Assembly (NCBI RefSeq): GCF_022512515.1
Contig: NZ_JAKWBK010000002.1
Coordinates: forward strand, 124,001 to 188,000
Source: Paraniabella hibiscisoli
Lineage (GTDB): Bacteria; Bacteroidota; Bacteroidia; Chitinophagales; Chitinophagaceae
DNA: 64,000 nucleotides
Direction of reading: 5' to 3'
A program made the position numbers and the translations under genes. The notes below the pieces were generated by a model that was not told the DNA's origin, did not search any database, and was given only the letters and a program-made list of their open reading frames with translations. Shown one piece after another: positions 53,463 through 64,000 of the stretch. The first letter of the stretch is position 1; each line of letters opens with the position of its first letter.

Positions 53463-53771
53463 TCCTGGACACATTAAGTATCCCGTTTATATTTAAAATC
53501 CAACTTAATCAACACCGGTTTTTAGTAAGCCAATGCAGGCATTTTCTGTATTATTATGTACTTTAAGCCTTTATATACCTATTTTTGTTAACAGATTCAA
53601 GACTAAAACAAATAGCCCGGCGATAATAATTGCAATATACGGGCGAAGCTTTTTCAAATTCCAGGTATATGGCATTCTTCTTTACTAATATCCGCTTTAG
53701 CGTTATAAGAATTGAGTAGCCGGACGATAATTATCATCTCTACACTCATTTTCAATAACTGCCCCTCAAAG
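53463..53771. other. 309-base intergenic region, nothing recognised
   Basis: No gene, RNA or repeat was seen. The upstream in-frame TTG at 53712 is unlikely to be the kinase start because it would place a non-signal stretch before the hydrophobic signal. Confidence 0.4.
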
Positions 53772-55680
53772 ATGTTTAAGTACTCTTTCTTAGTTTTTAT
53801 TATACTTCTTACTTTTTGTTACAGACAGCCTGTCTTGGGGCAGTCGTCAAATAGTTATGCAGACTCCAGTAAAGTAGCTGCTGCCAATAAACAGGCGGAA
53901 GCGTATTTTTATACAAATCCGGATACCGCGATACTTCTATGTAGCCAGGCCCTGGTAATTGCAGCCGCATCGGGTGTAGCAACAGAAATAGCGAAGGCAC
54001 ATAATAACCTGGCTAAAGCTTATTATATCAAGGGATCTTTTTCGAGTCGCTTATTCATACCGACTCATCGCTGGCTGTCATAAAACAGATCAGCTACCCT
54101 ACCGGACTGGCCAATGCAGTGAATATGCGGGGATTGGTTTACCTCGGGCAAGACCGGTTTGAGGATGCGATTGAGGAGTTTAAAAAGGCTTTGGTCATTA
54201 ATAGGCAAGCTAAAGATAGTTTACGTATGGCCGCCAACTATTTTAATATCGGGCTTTGCCAGGGTGAGCTTAAAAAGTTTGATAGTGCTTTTCTAAACCT
54301 GAACAAAGCATTGCTGCAGGCCAGGAAAAACAAAAGCGGACATCTTACCCAAATGTCTCTGAACAGGATCGGCGAGCTGAATTATGTATCTGAAAATTAT
54401 TCCCAGGCATTAATATTTTTTGATTCTGCGTTATATTTTAAAGATTACCAGGATGACTGGGAGAAGAGTTTTGCGTACTCAGGCAAAGCTCAAACACTTT
54501 ATCAGCTCAAACAGTACGCATCTGCATTAATTAACGCAGAACAAAGTTTTACGATAGCCCGGAAGCTAAACGTTAAGTGGGATATTGAACGGGCCGCAAA
54601 TATCCTATCAAAATGTTACGCAGCTTTAGGTAATTATGAGGAAGGTTACCATTACCAGGCCATAGCCCGAAACTACCGGGACAGCCTGCTGAATGAGAAA
54701 AAGACAATAACATCAACTACCTGCATTTACAGGAGAAAAAAGTGAAAATGCAGAACTGGAAACAGAAAACGAAGTCAGTAAACAGGTGATAAAAAGAACC
54801 GGCTGGTGATTATTTTAAGCTCGCTGTTTTCGATGGTATTGGTAGCATTGTTACTACTGCTCAAGCGTAATGTATCTCAGAAAAACACACTTAACCAGGC
54901 ACTACAGCTGCGTAACGAAGAAATTTTGCAACAGAAAAAAGAGGTGCTGGATCAGAAAGAAAAGCTGGTTGCTATTAACCAGGTTAAAGACCGAATCTTA
55001 TCTGTGATCGGCCATGACTTACGAAGCCCATTTACCTCGGTTATACAGGCAATGGAGCTGATCAAATCGGGTGTGCTGGACGAAGAAGATAAGGAGTTTG
55101 TTTTTGAAAACTTTCACCGGCAGGTCGTTTCACTTTCTGAGCTGATCAATAACCTTTTGGTTTGGGCTGTTAGTTTACAAACAGGCGCCCCGGCTCAAAA
55201 AACAAGATTGACCTGACGCAAACGACAGAAAAAGTTTTTTCACTTTATAGGGCTACGGCGCAACAAAAAGAGCTACAACTGATCCATCAATACAAAAAAC
55301 CTGCATTTATTGATGCTGACGGAACCCATGTACAAATCATTTTACAGAATATTATCAGTAATGCTATCAAATTTACCCCCGGCAAAGGAATGATTGAGGT
55401 CTATTACAGTTTCGAGGAAAATTATACGATCATTCATATTCGAGATACAGGCAGAGGTATGGACGAGAAAAAGCTGCAACGGCTTTTTAATACCTCCGGC
55501 AGGTTGATTACCGAAAATGGAACCAATGAAGAATTAGGTACAGGTCTTGGACTGCTGCTGATTAAACAATTTGTAGAAGAGAACGGAGGGCGTATTGCTG
55601 TGAAAAGTGAGCCTGGAAAAGGCAGTGAATTTATTGTTTATTTCAAACCTCACCATGAGCCGGAGGAGCCTGTTTTATGA
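53772..55680 (+). CDS. TPR-type sensor histidine kinase (five frameshifts)
   Basis: One gene of about 637 residues, split into several frames by breaks at T5 54038-54042, A5 54698-54702, A6 54736-54741, A5 54791-54795 and A6 55197-55202. Signal peptide near the start (FLVFIILLTFCYRQPVLGQ), about six TPR repeats facing the periplasm (for example FEDAIEEFKKALVINRQ), a membrane helix (VIILSSLFSMVLVALLLLL), a coiled coil, a HisKA domain with the phospho-acceptor in SVIGHDLRSPF, and a HATPase domain with NIISNAIKF, DTGRGM and GTGLGL. No response regulator gene adjoins it, so it is an orphan kinase. Confidence 0.9.
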
Positions 55681-55698
55681 AAGGATGATTTAGCTCCG

Positions 55699-56787
55699 TC
55701 AAAACAATTTTAACTGCGTTTTATCCTCATCGTTTTTTCCCGTTTCAAAGTTAGAAATACCCAAACCCAATAATCTTATTTTTTTATCTTCGACAGGCGC
55801 AGTTTGTAGAATAATGATGGCCGCCTGCTGCAGGTCGCTTGTTTCATTAACAAAAACGGGAAGTGAGAGGCTTCGGGTAATCAAAGTAAAATCGTGGAAT
55901 TTAAACTTAACGGTTACGGTTTTTCCTTTCAAACCAGAACGCTGTAATCGTATGGCCAGTCTTTCAGCGAGGATTTTTAATTCCGGCTCCATAGCTTCCC
56001 TGGTAAGCAAATCTTCCTGGTAAGTATCTTCTACACTTACAGATTTGGTTTCCCGGTGCGGCTGCACTTCCCGCCGATCAATGCCTCTAACGATCTGGTA
56101 ATAAAATTTACCGGGCTTGCCAAAATATTGTATCATTTCAGCCTCCGACAGCTTTTTCAGGTCTGCACCTGTGTGAAGTCCCATAGCTTTCATACGGGTG
56201 GCAGTTACTTTACCCACGCCATAAAATTTTTCTACAGCCAGGCCTTCCATAAATGTTTCTATTCGCGAAGGGCCAATAAATGTTAAGCCATCCGGCTTAT
56301 TCATATCGGAGGCGATCTTTGCAACAAATTTATTGATGGAAACTCCGGCCGATGCCGTGAGTTGCAGTTCTTCTTTAATGGCTTGTTTGATCAGTTTAGC
56401 TATATCTAAGGCTGAACCTATATTTTGTTTATCAGTCGTAACATCCAAATAGGCTTCGTCCAGGGAGAGTGGTTCAATAATGTCGGTGTAGCGACTGAAG
56501 ATCTCCCTTATCTGGCGGGAAACTGCTTTGTAGGCATCGAACCTCGGGAATACAAAAATGGCTTGCGGGCAAAGACGTTGCGCCGTTTTGGAAGGCATAG
56601 CGGATCTTATACCGAACTTCCTGGCTTCATAGCTGGCGGTAGCTACTACTCCCCCTCTGCCTTCGGGAAGACCACCCACCACTAAAGGCTTACCTCTATA
56701 TTCAGGAAAATCTCTTTGCTCTACAGATGCATAGAACGCATCCATATCGATATGAATAATTTTACGATGAGATTTTGCAGCATCCAT
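55699..56787 (-). CDS. dinB: DNA polymerase IV (DinB)
   Basis: Intact 362-residue Y-family polymerase for translesion synthesis. Catalytic acidic residues lie in IIHIDMDAFYASVE (Asp14 and Asp16; Tyr19 is the expected steric gate) and LSLDEAYLDV (Asp110-Glu111). The thumb HhH region KFYGVGKVTATRMKAMG and the little-finger domain (ETKSVSVEDTYQEDLL) follow, and the length is normal. The C-terminal QLKLF is a likely beta-clamp-binding peptide. Confidence 0.97.
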   Translation of the reverse strand: MDAAKSHRKIIHIDMDAFYASVEQRDFPEYRGKPLVVGGLPEGRGGVVATASYEARKFGIRSAMPSKTAQRLCPQAIFVFPRFDAYKAVSRQIREIFSRYTDIIEPLSLDEAYLDVTTDKQNIGSALDIAKLIKQAIKEELQLTASAGVSINKFVAKIASDMNKPDGLTFIGPSRIETFMEGLAVEKFYGVGKVTATRMKAMGLHTGADLKKLSEAEMIQYFGKPGKFYYQIVRGIDRREVQPHRETKSVSVEDTYQEDLLTREAMEPELKILAERLAIRLQRSGLKGKTVTVKFKFHDFTLITRSLSLPVFVNETSDLQQAAIIILQTAPVEDKKIRLLGLGISNFETGKNDEDKTQLKLF

Positions 56788-56875
56788 TTGGTAGCACTTT
56801 TCGTTAGGTTGGGGATGGCAATATGAAGTAGCAGAAATACTTTATCAGATCTATTTCCGACACAAGTACCGGTTA

Positions 56876-57118
56876 TTAAGCTGCACGACGTTCAAGCGCC
56901 TCAATAATCCGGGTGAGCAGTTCCGCATCTACACCATTCTCATAATGTTCTTCGGTAGAAACCACCCTGAAATTATGCTCATCGTCCCTTTCAAAAACCA
57001 ATTCTTTCCCATCCACAACGATGTAGAATTTGTAACTATATGCAAAAGTTGCCAGGCGTCCCTTCAATATTCGTTCTTCTCCCCTGTAATTTAGGGACAA
57101 TTCAAAGTAATGTTCCAT
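56876..57118 (-). CDS. small conserved hypothetical protein
   Basis: 80 residues with no recognised domain. It has a basic-hydrophobic pattern (MEHYFELSLNYRGEERILKGRLA, FYIVVDGKELVFERDDEHNFRVVS) and an acidic helical end (GVDAELLTRIIEALERRAA). The first ATG is used. It lies upstream of dinB on the same strand, about 88 bases away. It is plausible as a real gene because the codon use and the compact alpha/beta pattern look coding. Confidence 0.65.
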   Translation of the reverse strand: MEHYFELSLNYRGEERILKGRLATFAYSYKFYIVVDGKELVFERDDEHNFRVVSTEEHYENGVDAELLTRIIEALERRAA

Positions 57119-57415
57119 TATGCGGCTGCAAAAATAAGCTAAAAAATTAAGTAAAAGGCTTAAAAAGAACGAAGTATCGATAATTTAAAACTTAAGTAAC
57201 AATTTGATTTGCGTTTCTTTTAAAATTCCAAACATCTGACAAATAACGAGTTGCAGTTACTACCTTTTATTTTATATAAATGATATGAAGTTGTGTATTA
57301 CCTGGGAGCGCACGAATTAACATCTATATGATCGTATAAGCGTCAATTGGTAACTATAGTTTGATGTAAAACAATCTGATCAAACAGTATATTCGTGTAT
57401 CCAAAAATATTGATT

Positions 57416-58318
57416 ATGGAAAGACGGGATGCCTTAAAATCGCTGGCAATGGTTGCTGGTGGATTAACTTTCGGAAGCAGTAATTTACATGCATTTGAAC
57501 CTGCCGGTAAGTCAAAAAAGTACTGACAGTGGCTCATATAACAGATGTACATATTCGCCCGGACTATGATGCACCAAACCGTTTTAAAAACAGCCTGAAG
57601 CAGATCGTAAAAAATCACCAACCTGACTTTTTCTCAATGGCGGCGATTCTATTTATGATGCATCCTACAACAGTGTAGTTCGCGACAGGGTGCATGAGCT
57701 CTGGAATATCTGGGACGACTGCTGGAAAAGCCTCGATAAAAAATACGAAATATACTCTTGTATTGGTAACCACGATCCATGGTGGAAGGCTCCCAGCCAG
57801 GAGGATGAAATGTATGGCAAGCCCTATGTTGCCAAGAGATTACAAATGCCTCATAGATACTTCAGAGCGCAAAAGGGCAACTGGCACTTTATTATATTGG
57901 ATGGTAATAATAAAGGAATTATGCTGGATGAAGAACAACTGCAATGGCTGGAGAAAGAGCTGGAACTCCTACCAGCTAATCAATATGTAGCACTGATGTC
58001 TCATTACCCGGTACTAAGCGCTACCATTCAGTTACAGGGCGGCGGTCATAGCGATTTTCGTAAACTAAAAGATCTTTTTACAAGCATACGGATAAAGTCC
58101 GCGTATTCCTGAGCGGACATAATCACCTGCTGGACGAAACCGTTTATAATAAGGTTACTTATTGTAGTACAGGCGCTGTAAGCGGTCATTGGTGGGAAGA
58201 AGGAAACCAGGAATCTGCCGGCCCCGGTTGGTTCAAACAAACTCCACCCGGGTATACAATACTAAAGCTGCATAGCGATGGCCGGGTAGAGCACAGCTAT
58301 TATGCACATGGATTCTAA
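57416..58318 (+). CDS. exported calcineurin-like phosphoesterase (three frameshifts)
   Basis: About 301 residues after repair at A6 57514-57519, T5 57628-57632 and T5 58075-58079. The start MERRDALKSLAMVAGG has the form of a twin-arginine signal. Metal motifs are HITDVHIRP, NGGDSIYD, CIGNHDPWW, LMSHYPV and LSGHNH, complete for this family. The C-terminal VSGHWWEEGNQ and PGYTILKLHSDG resemble the secreted phosphoesterases seen near sugar loci. The operon context is unclear; it is convergent with the GntR gene. Confidence 0.88.
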
Positions 58319-58332
58319 CTGTTGTTATAGCG

Positions 58333-59047
58333 TTACAGCGTTATTCTTTTATTGACTCTTTCATAATGAGGAGCCAGGTGCTCTTTCATTCCTTTGCGAA
58401 AATCTTCCGGTTTTCCTTTTTGATCAGCTCCAGGAGATCCCGATGCGTTACTTTTCCTACTTTAGCTTTACCGGTTAACTGCTGCTCTTCTTTAACAACA
58501 TATTCAAATACGGGTAATAATATATTTTGAAAACGACGGAAAGTGTCGTTTCCTGTCATTTGGTAAAGCTTGCTATGAAAATCTATTTCAAACTTTAGCC
58601 GGAAGGGTTGTTGTATTTTGTTTACTTCTTTTTCTACTATTTTTTCCAGTTCCGCAATTCCTTTATCGGTGATACGGGCGAAAAGGAGGTCGGCTAATCC
58701 CATTTCTAAAACCAGCCTTAACTCAAACAGATCCTGCAGGGTTCTCTGATCTAAAAGCAGCGGATCCATTACGCGCTCGAAACCATTCATAATATCAGGC
58801 TCTACCAAAATAGTCCCCCGCTTTTTTCTCGACTCAATCATTCCTAGCATGCGCAACCGGCTTAAAGCTTCCCGCACCACATTGCGGCTTACATCAAGTG
58901 CTTCAGCCAGTTCCAGTTCTTTGGGAAGTGCATCACCGGGTTTAAAAGCTTTCTTTTTAAAAATTCTCTTAATCGTAGTTCCACCATGTCGGCCATAGTT
59001 GCCGACTCTATTCTTTGAATGTCATTACTGAGGTTTCCATTAGCCAT
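58333..59047 (-). CDS. GntR/FadR-family transcription regulator (two frameshifts)
   Basis: About 238 residues. The winged helix (PGDALPKELELAEALDVSRNVVREALSRLRMLGMI) is joined to the rest after one base at T5 58954-58958, and the C-terminus (KKGKPEDFRKGMKEHLAPHY) after one base at T5 58417-58421. An FCD-type all-helical effector domain (FELRLVLEMGLADLLFARITDKG, FHSKLYQMTGNDTFRRF) binds small acids or sugars. It lies downstream of the sialidase-like genes and probably controls them. Confidence 0.88.
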
Positions 59048-59134
59048 ACGAAATATTGAAAATTTTTATTAAAACGAAAGTAGAATTATTTATGAATATG
59101 TAGGACAAAAAGAAACAAGATGCTATATTCTTTG

Positions 59135-60237
59135 TCACTTTCTATTTACTACATGCTCTTTAATCCAGTCGCTGGTCAACCTAAGCATCACCACTTCTTT
59201 TGGCGTGCCCTTGCCATATAGAACTAACGCAGAGCCATCTTTCAGCACAGCTATATCAGAATAATTTACCTTACCTTCTGCAATTAGTTTTGGCTGAAGC
59301 CAATTCTTTCCTCGATCTCCGCTAGCCTGTACAACCAGGTTTTGTCTGCCCGGCCCCGAGGGATAACTTGAAAGCAAATAGCTGGCAGCACCATACCTGA
59401 AGATATTCAATCCGGCATCTACCGTTGTAAAAGCTTCTTTAGTACTTTCCTTAAATGGGCTCCAGGTTTTACCCCGTCTCTACTTAAAGATGTTAGCCTC
59501 TTTTGTTGCTTAGCAGTACCACTGGGCCTCGCATCCATCAAAACCGTTCCATTACCAAGTTCAGCCAGGCGGCTTTCATTTCCCTGTAAACTATCCGACA
59601 TGGGCACATAAGCGCCGTTTTTCCAGCTTCCTCCCTGGTCGTCGCTATACAGGGTTGATACACCATACTTTCTTTGAAGCTGTGAGTAGCTAATACTATG
59701 CCGGTGCCATACCTGTACCAGTAAACGACCATTTTTTAACAGGATACCATGGCCCGGACCAGGAAGATGAAAGCTTCTTTGATACGGATCATCTGCAAAC
59801 AAATGTGTTAATACCGAAGCCGCCGACCAGCTTCTTCCATTATCTGTACTACTTACACAATACAGCGCTGAAGAGTCATTATGAAAATTCTGTGCATAAA
59901 ATAGGTGAATGGTTCCTTTTTTGTCTACAACAGGCGTTGGGTTGGCATAACAACTGGTTCCATCACTTTTTACAATGACCTGGGATGCCAGCCATGTTTT
60001 GCCACTATCCTGGCTTCGTTTTAATACAATATGATGGGGACTTGCATCTCCCGGGCGCAACCTGCCCTCAGAAAATGCCAGCACCGTACCATCAGCAGCT
60101 ACTGCTAATCCATATACAAAATGTTCCCTTATTGCATCGCCAGGTGCCGCCTGCGGCCAAACTACAGATTCAACCGGTATCTGCGCGAATGCAGATATTT
60201 TAAAAAATAGAAGTATTGAAACAAGTAAACGGTGCAT
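59135..60237 (-). CDS. BNR-repeat sialidase-like protein (one frameshift)
   Basis: About 367 residues after one base is added at T4 59466-59469. Signal peptide (LLVSILLFFKISAFAQ). Four Asp-box repeats are visible: SQDSGKTW, STDNGRSW, YSDDQGGSW and SGDRGKNW. The sialidase active-site FRIP-type start is not clear (HFVYGLAVAADGT), so this may be a BNR protein with another activity, not a true sialidase. First of three related genes. Confidence 0.75.
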
Positions 60238-60269
60238 GATTAATAAAAATTGCAGGGCCTGATTTTATA

Positions 60270-61452
60270 TTATATATCGCTCGCTTGCAGCATAGATCCC
60301 GCAGTAAATATGGTTTCAGCGGGAAAGGAAATAAAGATCATTTTTTCGTATGATTTTTTCTTACCTGCTTCGATAAAAAGACCTACCCTGCCGTTGGGCA
60401 ACTTGGTTAAGCTGGAGTAACCGCAGGGGCCGGCATACACCAGCTTGCTGTTAGACCAGCTCTGGCAATTATCAAAACTGGTTTTCAAAGTCATATGGGT
60501 TCTACCCGTTGATACAGCTGGATTCAGAAACAGGTATGCAGGTTTTCCCTGTACTTGTCCAAAGTTGAGAATGCTTGCCTGGCAGATGGATTCGGTAAGC
60601 TGGTAATCATGACTAATGGGGCTCCAGGTAGCTCCTCCATCTTTACTGGTACTGATCGCTCTTGAAAACTTTTCATTATAAGAACGCATGTTCATCATCA
60701 ACGTTCCATCAGCGAGCTCGGTTACCTGGCTTTCGTTACATCCAGGTTTGATCGATTCCCCTTTTTCCAGGTTTTACCATGATCATCTGAATACAGCACA
60801 TGTGCGCCATACCCGTAAGGGCCTTTCCTGATCTTACCCGCAGGATCGTCATAGCTATGATTGGCGGGTATCACCAATCTTCCTTTATAGGCTCCGTTTT
60901 TTACCTGTATGCCTATACCAGGGCCTGTGGCATACCATCCCCACGATGTATCCCTTGTTGCGTCTCCCATGCTGACAGGTTTTGACCAGGTCAATCCGTC
61001 ATCATCAGAATAACATATAAAGGTAAACGCGGAGATCTCGATGTTTTATTAACTATCGCAGTTTCCCCATCTTTACCATCGTTCCATGAGGTAACCATCC
61101 AGATACGACCGGTTTCCATATCTACCACCGGACAGGGATTGCCACAGGTATTTTGCTCATCGTTCCACACCAGCAATTCTTCGCTCCATGTTTTACCATT
61201 GTCCTTTGAACGTTTAACTAAAAGGTCGATATCACCGGTGTCGCCAGCTTCCCTGGCTTCGCAAAAGGCCAGTACGGTTCCCTTTTTCGTTACTACTACG
61301 GCCGGTATCCTATAGTTCTTATACTTGCCTTTGCCCTGTTCCCAAAGTACCGACTTTTGAATATTTGCATTAGAGAGTTTCGATTGCGCGGTGCCGATCA
61401 TTGGCATCATGAATACAACAGCAATCATCGTTAAAATACCTGATCTCATCAT
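60270..61452 (-). CDS. exo-alpha-sialidase-like protein (two frameshifts)
   Basis: About 394 residues after one base at about 61029-61039 and one at T5 60762-60766. Signal peptide (IGTAQ) then the active-site YRIPA motif (KNYRIPAVVVTKKGTVLAFCEAR, Arg of the arginine triad) and Asp boxes SKDNGKTW, YSDDDGLTW, YSDDHGKTW and SKDGGATW. GCNESQVTELADGT and the AGPCGYSSLTKL region carry further family residues. It lies between the sulfatase and the other BNR gene on the same strand. Confidence 0.85.
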
Positions 61453-61483
61453 TTTTAATATTTAATAGATCTGAAAATAATTG

Positions 61484-62936
61484 TTACGGGTGTTGTTTAT
61501 AGGCATCCAGCATTTTTGCCAGTTTGTTTTCCACCTGGCGATGCTTCTTTTGCCCGGCAAGGTTTTCGGTTTCAACCTCCGACTTTCTCATATCATATAA
61601 TTCTCTTGCTTCAACCTGGTTAGTACTTAAATTATACCAGGCTGTATACCTGAAGCCTTTATCGCGAACGGTGTAACCCATATCTGTGGGATGTTGTGCC
61701 GTAATGGCTTTATAGGGTCTGCAAAACTGGCTGTAGGCTACATGGTCCCATTTCATACCCGGATTGGATATCAATGATTTTAAACTTTTGCCACTTAATC
61801 TGGTACCGGGCTGAACACCGCATAAATCTGCCAGTGTGGGATAAATATCTACCGCTTCAACAATAGCATTTGTCATCCCGTTTTTTCGGGCAACAGCCGG
61901 GGCCGATATGATCAGGGGAATACGCGTATCCATTTCAAAATTGGTAGACTTGCACCAGAGATCCTGCTCTCCCAAATGATATCCATGATCACCCCATAGC
62001 ACAACTATAGTGTTCTCTCTCAATCCTAAACGATCCAGTTCCTTCATGATTTTCCCTATCTGCACATCTACATAACTGATGCAGGCATAGTAAGCACGTA
62101 TCAGGTCTTGTTCCTTTTGTGCATCGAGCGCTCCTTGGTTTGGAATGTCGGTATAACCTCTGAGTTCCTGCCACTGATGAAAGGCAATAGGTGGAGCTCC
62201 TGCGGGTTTTTCTTTATTAGTTATCCCAGAAAAATCAGTATGCTGATATAAATCCCAATACTTCTGCGGCGCGCAAAAAGGTAGATGGGGTTTTTTAAAT
62301 CCGGTAGCCAGGAAAAAGGGTTCTCCGGAGTCTTTGAACTTATTTAATAGTTTGATTGTTTCCCGCGCAATCTGACCGTCAGGATATTTTTCGTCTTCCC
62401 CTTCGGTAAATTCAAAGGCATCCGCTTTTCCTCCTTTTTTATTTCGTTCCAGGAAGTACTCATTATTGCTAACCGAAACATTTGCCATTTGAGGCATTGA
62501 CCAGGAGATAGCATCCAGTGTTTTTTGGTATTATGAAAAATTTTGCCCACGCTGACAGTGGTATAACCTCCGTTTTTAAACGCCTGTGGCAAGGTAATAG
62601 CATCGGGAACTTTTTCCCTGAAATGCGTGACCAGGTCGGTAACCCCATTCTGATCCGGACGAAGTCCTGTTAAAACAGAGGCCCTGGATGGGTTGCAAAC
62701 GGCCTGCTGACAATAGGCATTATTGAATACAACACTGTTAGCTGCCAGTTGATCTATATGGGGAGTAATTACTTTTCTATTTCCATAACAGCCTAAATCC
62801 GGCCTCAAATCATCGGCTACAATAAAAAGAACATTGGGTTTGCTTTTTGTTTGTCCATAACCCGTTGCGGTAAGAACTACCAGTAACAGGGAAAAAAGTA
62901 TTTATCAAAAAGACGAAATATCATTAGCTGCTTCAT
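61484..62936 (-). CDS. sulfatase of the iduronate-2-sulfatase/arylsulfatase type (two frameshifts)
   Basis: About 484 residues after one base at A6 62892-62897 and one at T6 62521-62526. Signal peptide (SLLLVVLTATGYGQ). Metal residues in LFIVADDLRPDLGCYG (Asp42-Asp43) and the activation site CNPSRASVLTG (Cys81, converted to formylglycine), then the IVVLWGDHGYHLGEQ motif. The CNPSR start makes this a Cys-type sulfatase, so a maturation enzyme must be encoded elsewhere. Likely removes sulfate from glycans or mucin-type sugars. Confidence 0.93.
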
Positions 62937-62945
62937 GCGTTTACT

Positions 62946-64000
62946 TTATTCTTTGATCCAGTCTATAGTGAACTTATGGAAATCTATCGAAAACCTTCTT
63001 TGAGCTACCGGTACTTTTACTACATTATGATTGACTTCCGTCATTGCGGCTACGGCATCATCTGCTGTTTGCATCAGGCTGGAATAGCCGCCCAATCCGC
63101 CCCTGCACAAACTGTCTTTATCCAGGCCGGGGTAAAGCAGCTTTGCATATTTCCAGGTGGCGCCATCGTCCTCGCTTAAACGAATAGTCATTATGCAACG
63201 GTTGGCAGCCCCATCTTTATCATTTTGTACGGGATTAAGGAATAACAAAATGTTGGGTGAAAACGAGTATCTTAATATGGATGCCTGGCAACGGGGATCG
63301 GGTAAGTGATCATCTTTTGTAAAAACAGAAAAGCCGTTTTCAATAGTTCCTGTAGCAATGAATCGTGTATGACTGTTAGACCATTTAGCTCCAACGCCCC
63401 TATCGTTACGCATCAGCGAATTGTCAGACAACTCTACAATGGTGCCTTCAAATGTTCCGGCGGGTATGGGTGCGTATTTCCAGGAAGCGCCATGATCATC
63501 ACTGTAGATGTTGCGACGGCCAGCCGGAATGATCAGTCTTCCTTTATGGGCACCATTGGCTACCTGTATGCCAATACCTGGTCCAACCGCGTCCCAACTA
63601 TAATTGGAAGGCAAGAGACTATTGGTATAATCAACCGGCTTAACCCAGGATTGTCCGTTGTCATCGCTATAAGTAGCAAAAATCTTTCGTTGGCCCCATT
63701 CTTTAATGGCAGTGTAGGTTTTGCCGTTAAAGGATCCGCCGTGCTGGCTATGTGTTCCATCATTCCAGGAAAGGAAAAGCCAGATACGCCCCGTTTCCTG
63801 ATCTGTAACAGCAGTAGGGTTTCCCCAGGTACCATCACCTTCGGCTACTACAACTTTTAACTTTGACCAGGTGCCACCATTGTTGGTTGATATTTTGTAC
63901 ACCAGGTCTATATCACCATAGTCGAGTATGGACTGTTTCCTGCCTTCTGCAAAAGCGATTAAGTTACCATTCTTTGCCTTTGCCAAACAAGGAATACGAA
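62946..64000 (-). CDS. exo-alpha-sialidase-like protein (partial, runs past right edge)
   Basis: The last 350 or so residues of a sialidase-like protein; the start lies beyond the window. The edge codes for RIPCLAKAKNGNLIAFAEGRK, the conserved FRIP-type active-site motif. Asp boxes STNNGGTW, YSDDNGQSW and YSDDHGASW, the SWNDGT and GPGIGIQVANG segments and GLGGYSSLMQT complete the propeller. No frame break is seen. It is 9 bases upstream of the sulfatase gene on the same strand. Confidence 0.85.
   Translation of the reverse strand, partial: RIPCLAKAKNGNLIAFAEGRKQSILDYGDIDLVYKISTNNGGTWSKLKVVVAEGDGTWGNPTAVTDQETGRIWLFLSWNDGTHSQHGGSFNGKTYTAIKEWGQRKIFATYSDDNGQSWVKPVDYTNSLLPSNYSWDAVGPGIGIQVANGAHKGRLIIPAGRRNIYSDDHGASWKYAPIPAGTFEGTIVELSDNSLMRNDRGVGAKWSNSHTRFIATGTIENGFSVFTKDDHLPDPRCQASILRYSFSPNILLFLNPVQNDKDGAANRCIMTIRLSEDDGATWKYAKLLYPGLDKDSLCRGGLGGYSSLMQTADDAVAAMTEVNHNVVKVPVAQRRFSIDFHKFTIDWIKE

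Noticed and set aside
1..64000. tRNA, rRNA, CRISPR array, insertion sequence or phage genes
   Set aside because: None was seen by eye. Short or unusual ones could be missed without a search.

Overview
The window looks like chromosomal DNA of a member of the Bacteroidota, most probably family Chitinophagaceae. The evidence is three SusC/SusD-type or glycan-degradation loci, SusD-like and DUF1735/DUF4973 lipoproteins, a macroglobulin-domain (MG2) secreted protein, an IPT/NHL lipoprotein, TAnnTTTG-like promoters and DnaG sequence features. No rRNA, tRNA, CRISPR array, insertion sequence or phage gene was seen. I recognise 49 protein genes, two of them cut by the window ends.

The dominant oddity is technical. 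About 35 of the 49 genes are broken by one-base frameshifts, almost all located in or beside short homopolymer runs and almost all explained by a missing base. Restoring one base (two in a few runs) makes each gene full length for its family. I therefore annotate them as single genes and read the breaks as sequencing or assembly errors, not pseudogenes.

Layout. 1-7.1 kb: a Gfo/Idh/MocA oxidoreductase, a DUF4230 protein, a GMC oxidoreductase with its gluconate-2-dehydrogenase subunit-3-like partner, a GH29 alpha-L-fucosidase and a DUF1080 lipoprotein. 7.1-16.2 kb: a small secreted protein, DNA primase, an MG2-domain protein, a phytanoyl-CoA dioxygenase-like enzyme, an overlapping GNAT/HigA-like pair behind a palindromic operator, a membrane LytTR regulator and an intradiol-dioxygenase-like lipoprotein. 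16.3-18.1 kb: a DRGH (NUC1) nuclease directly behind a NuiA-type nuclease-inhibitor gene.

19.3-37 kb: twelve tightly packed minus-strand genes, divergent from a DeoR/GlpR regulator. They comprise SusC/SusD, an ACS-type MFS transporter, an FAD oxidoreductase, an EEP phosphodiesterase, a metallophosphoesterase, a polyol-type MFS transporter, a 2-hydroxyacid dehydrogenase, two FGGY kinases, a histidine phosphatase and a glycerophosphodiester phosphodiesterase. This combination suggests uptake and breakdown of a phosphodiester-linked polyol or sugar, and is the best candidate for an undescribed pathway.

37.5-40 kb: a secreted protein with a hydrophobic hairpin inside a fibronectin-like domain, then PaiA/PaiB. 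40-52 kb: a second polysaccharide locus (IPT/NHL, SusC, SusD, DUF1735/4973, a GH63-like hydrolase, Gfo/Idh/MocA). 52.6-58.3 kb: a CDF metal transporter, a TPR histidine kinase, DNA polymerase IV, a small protein and a calcineurin-like phosphoesterase. 58.3-64 kb: a GntR/FadR regulator, three BNR sialidase-like proteins and a sulfatase, continuing past the right edge.
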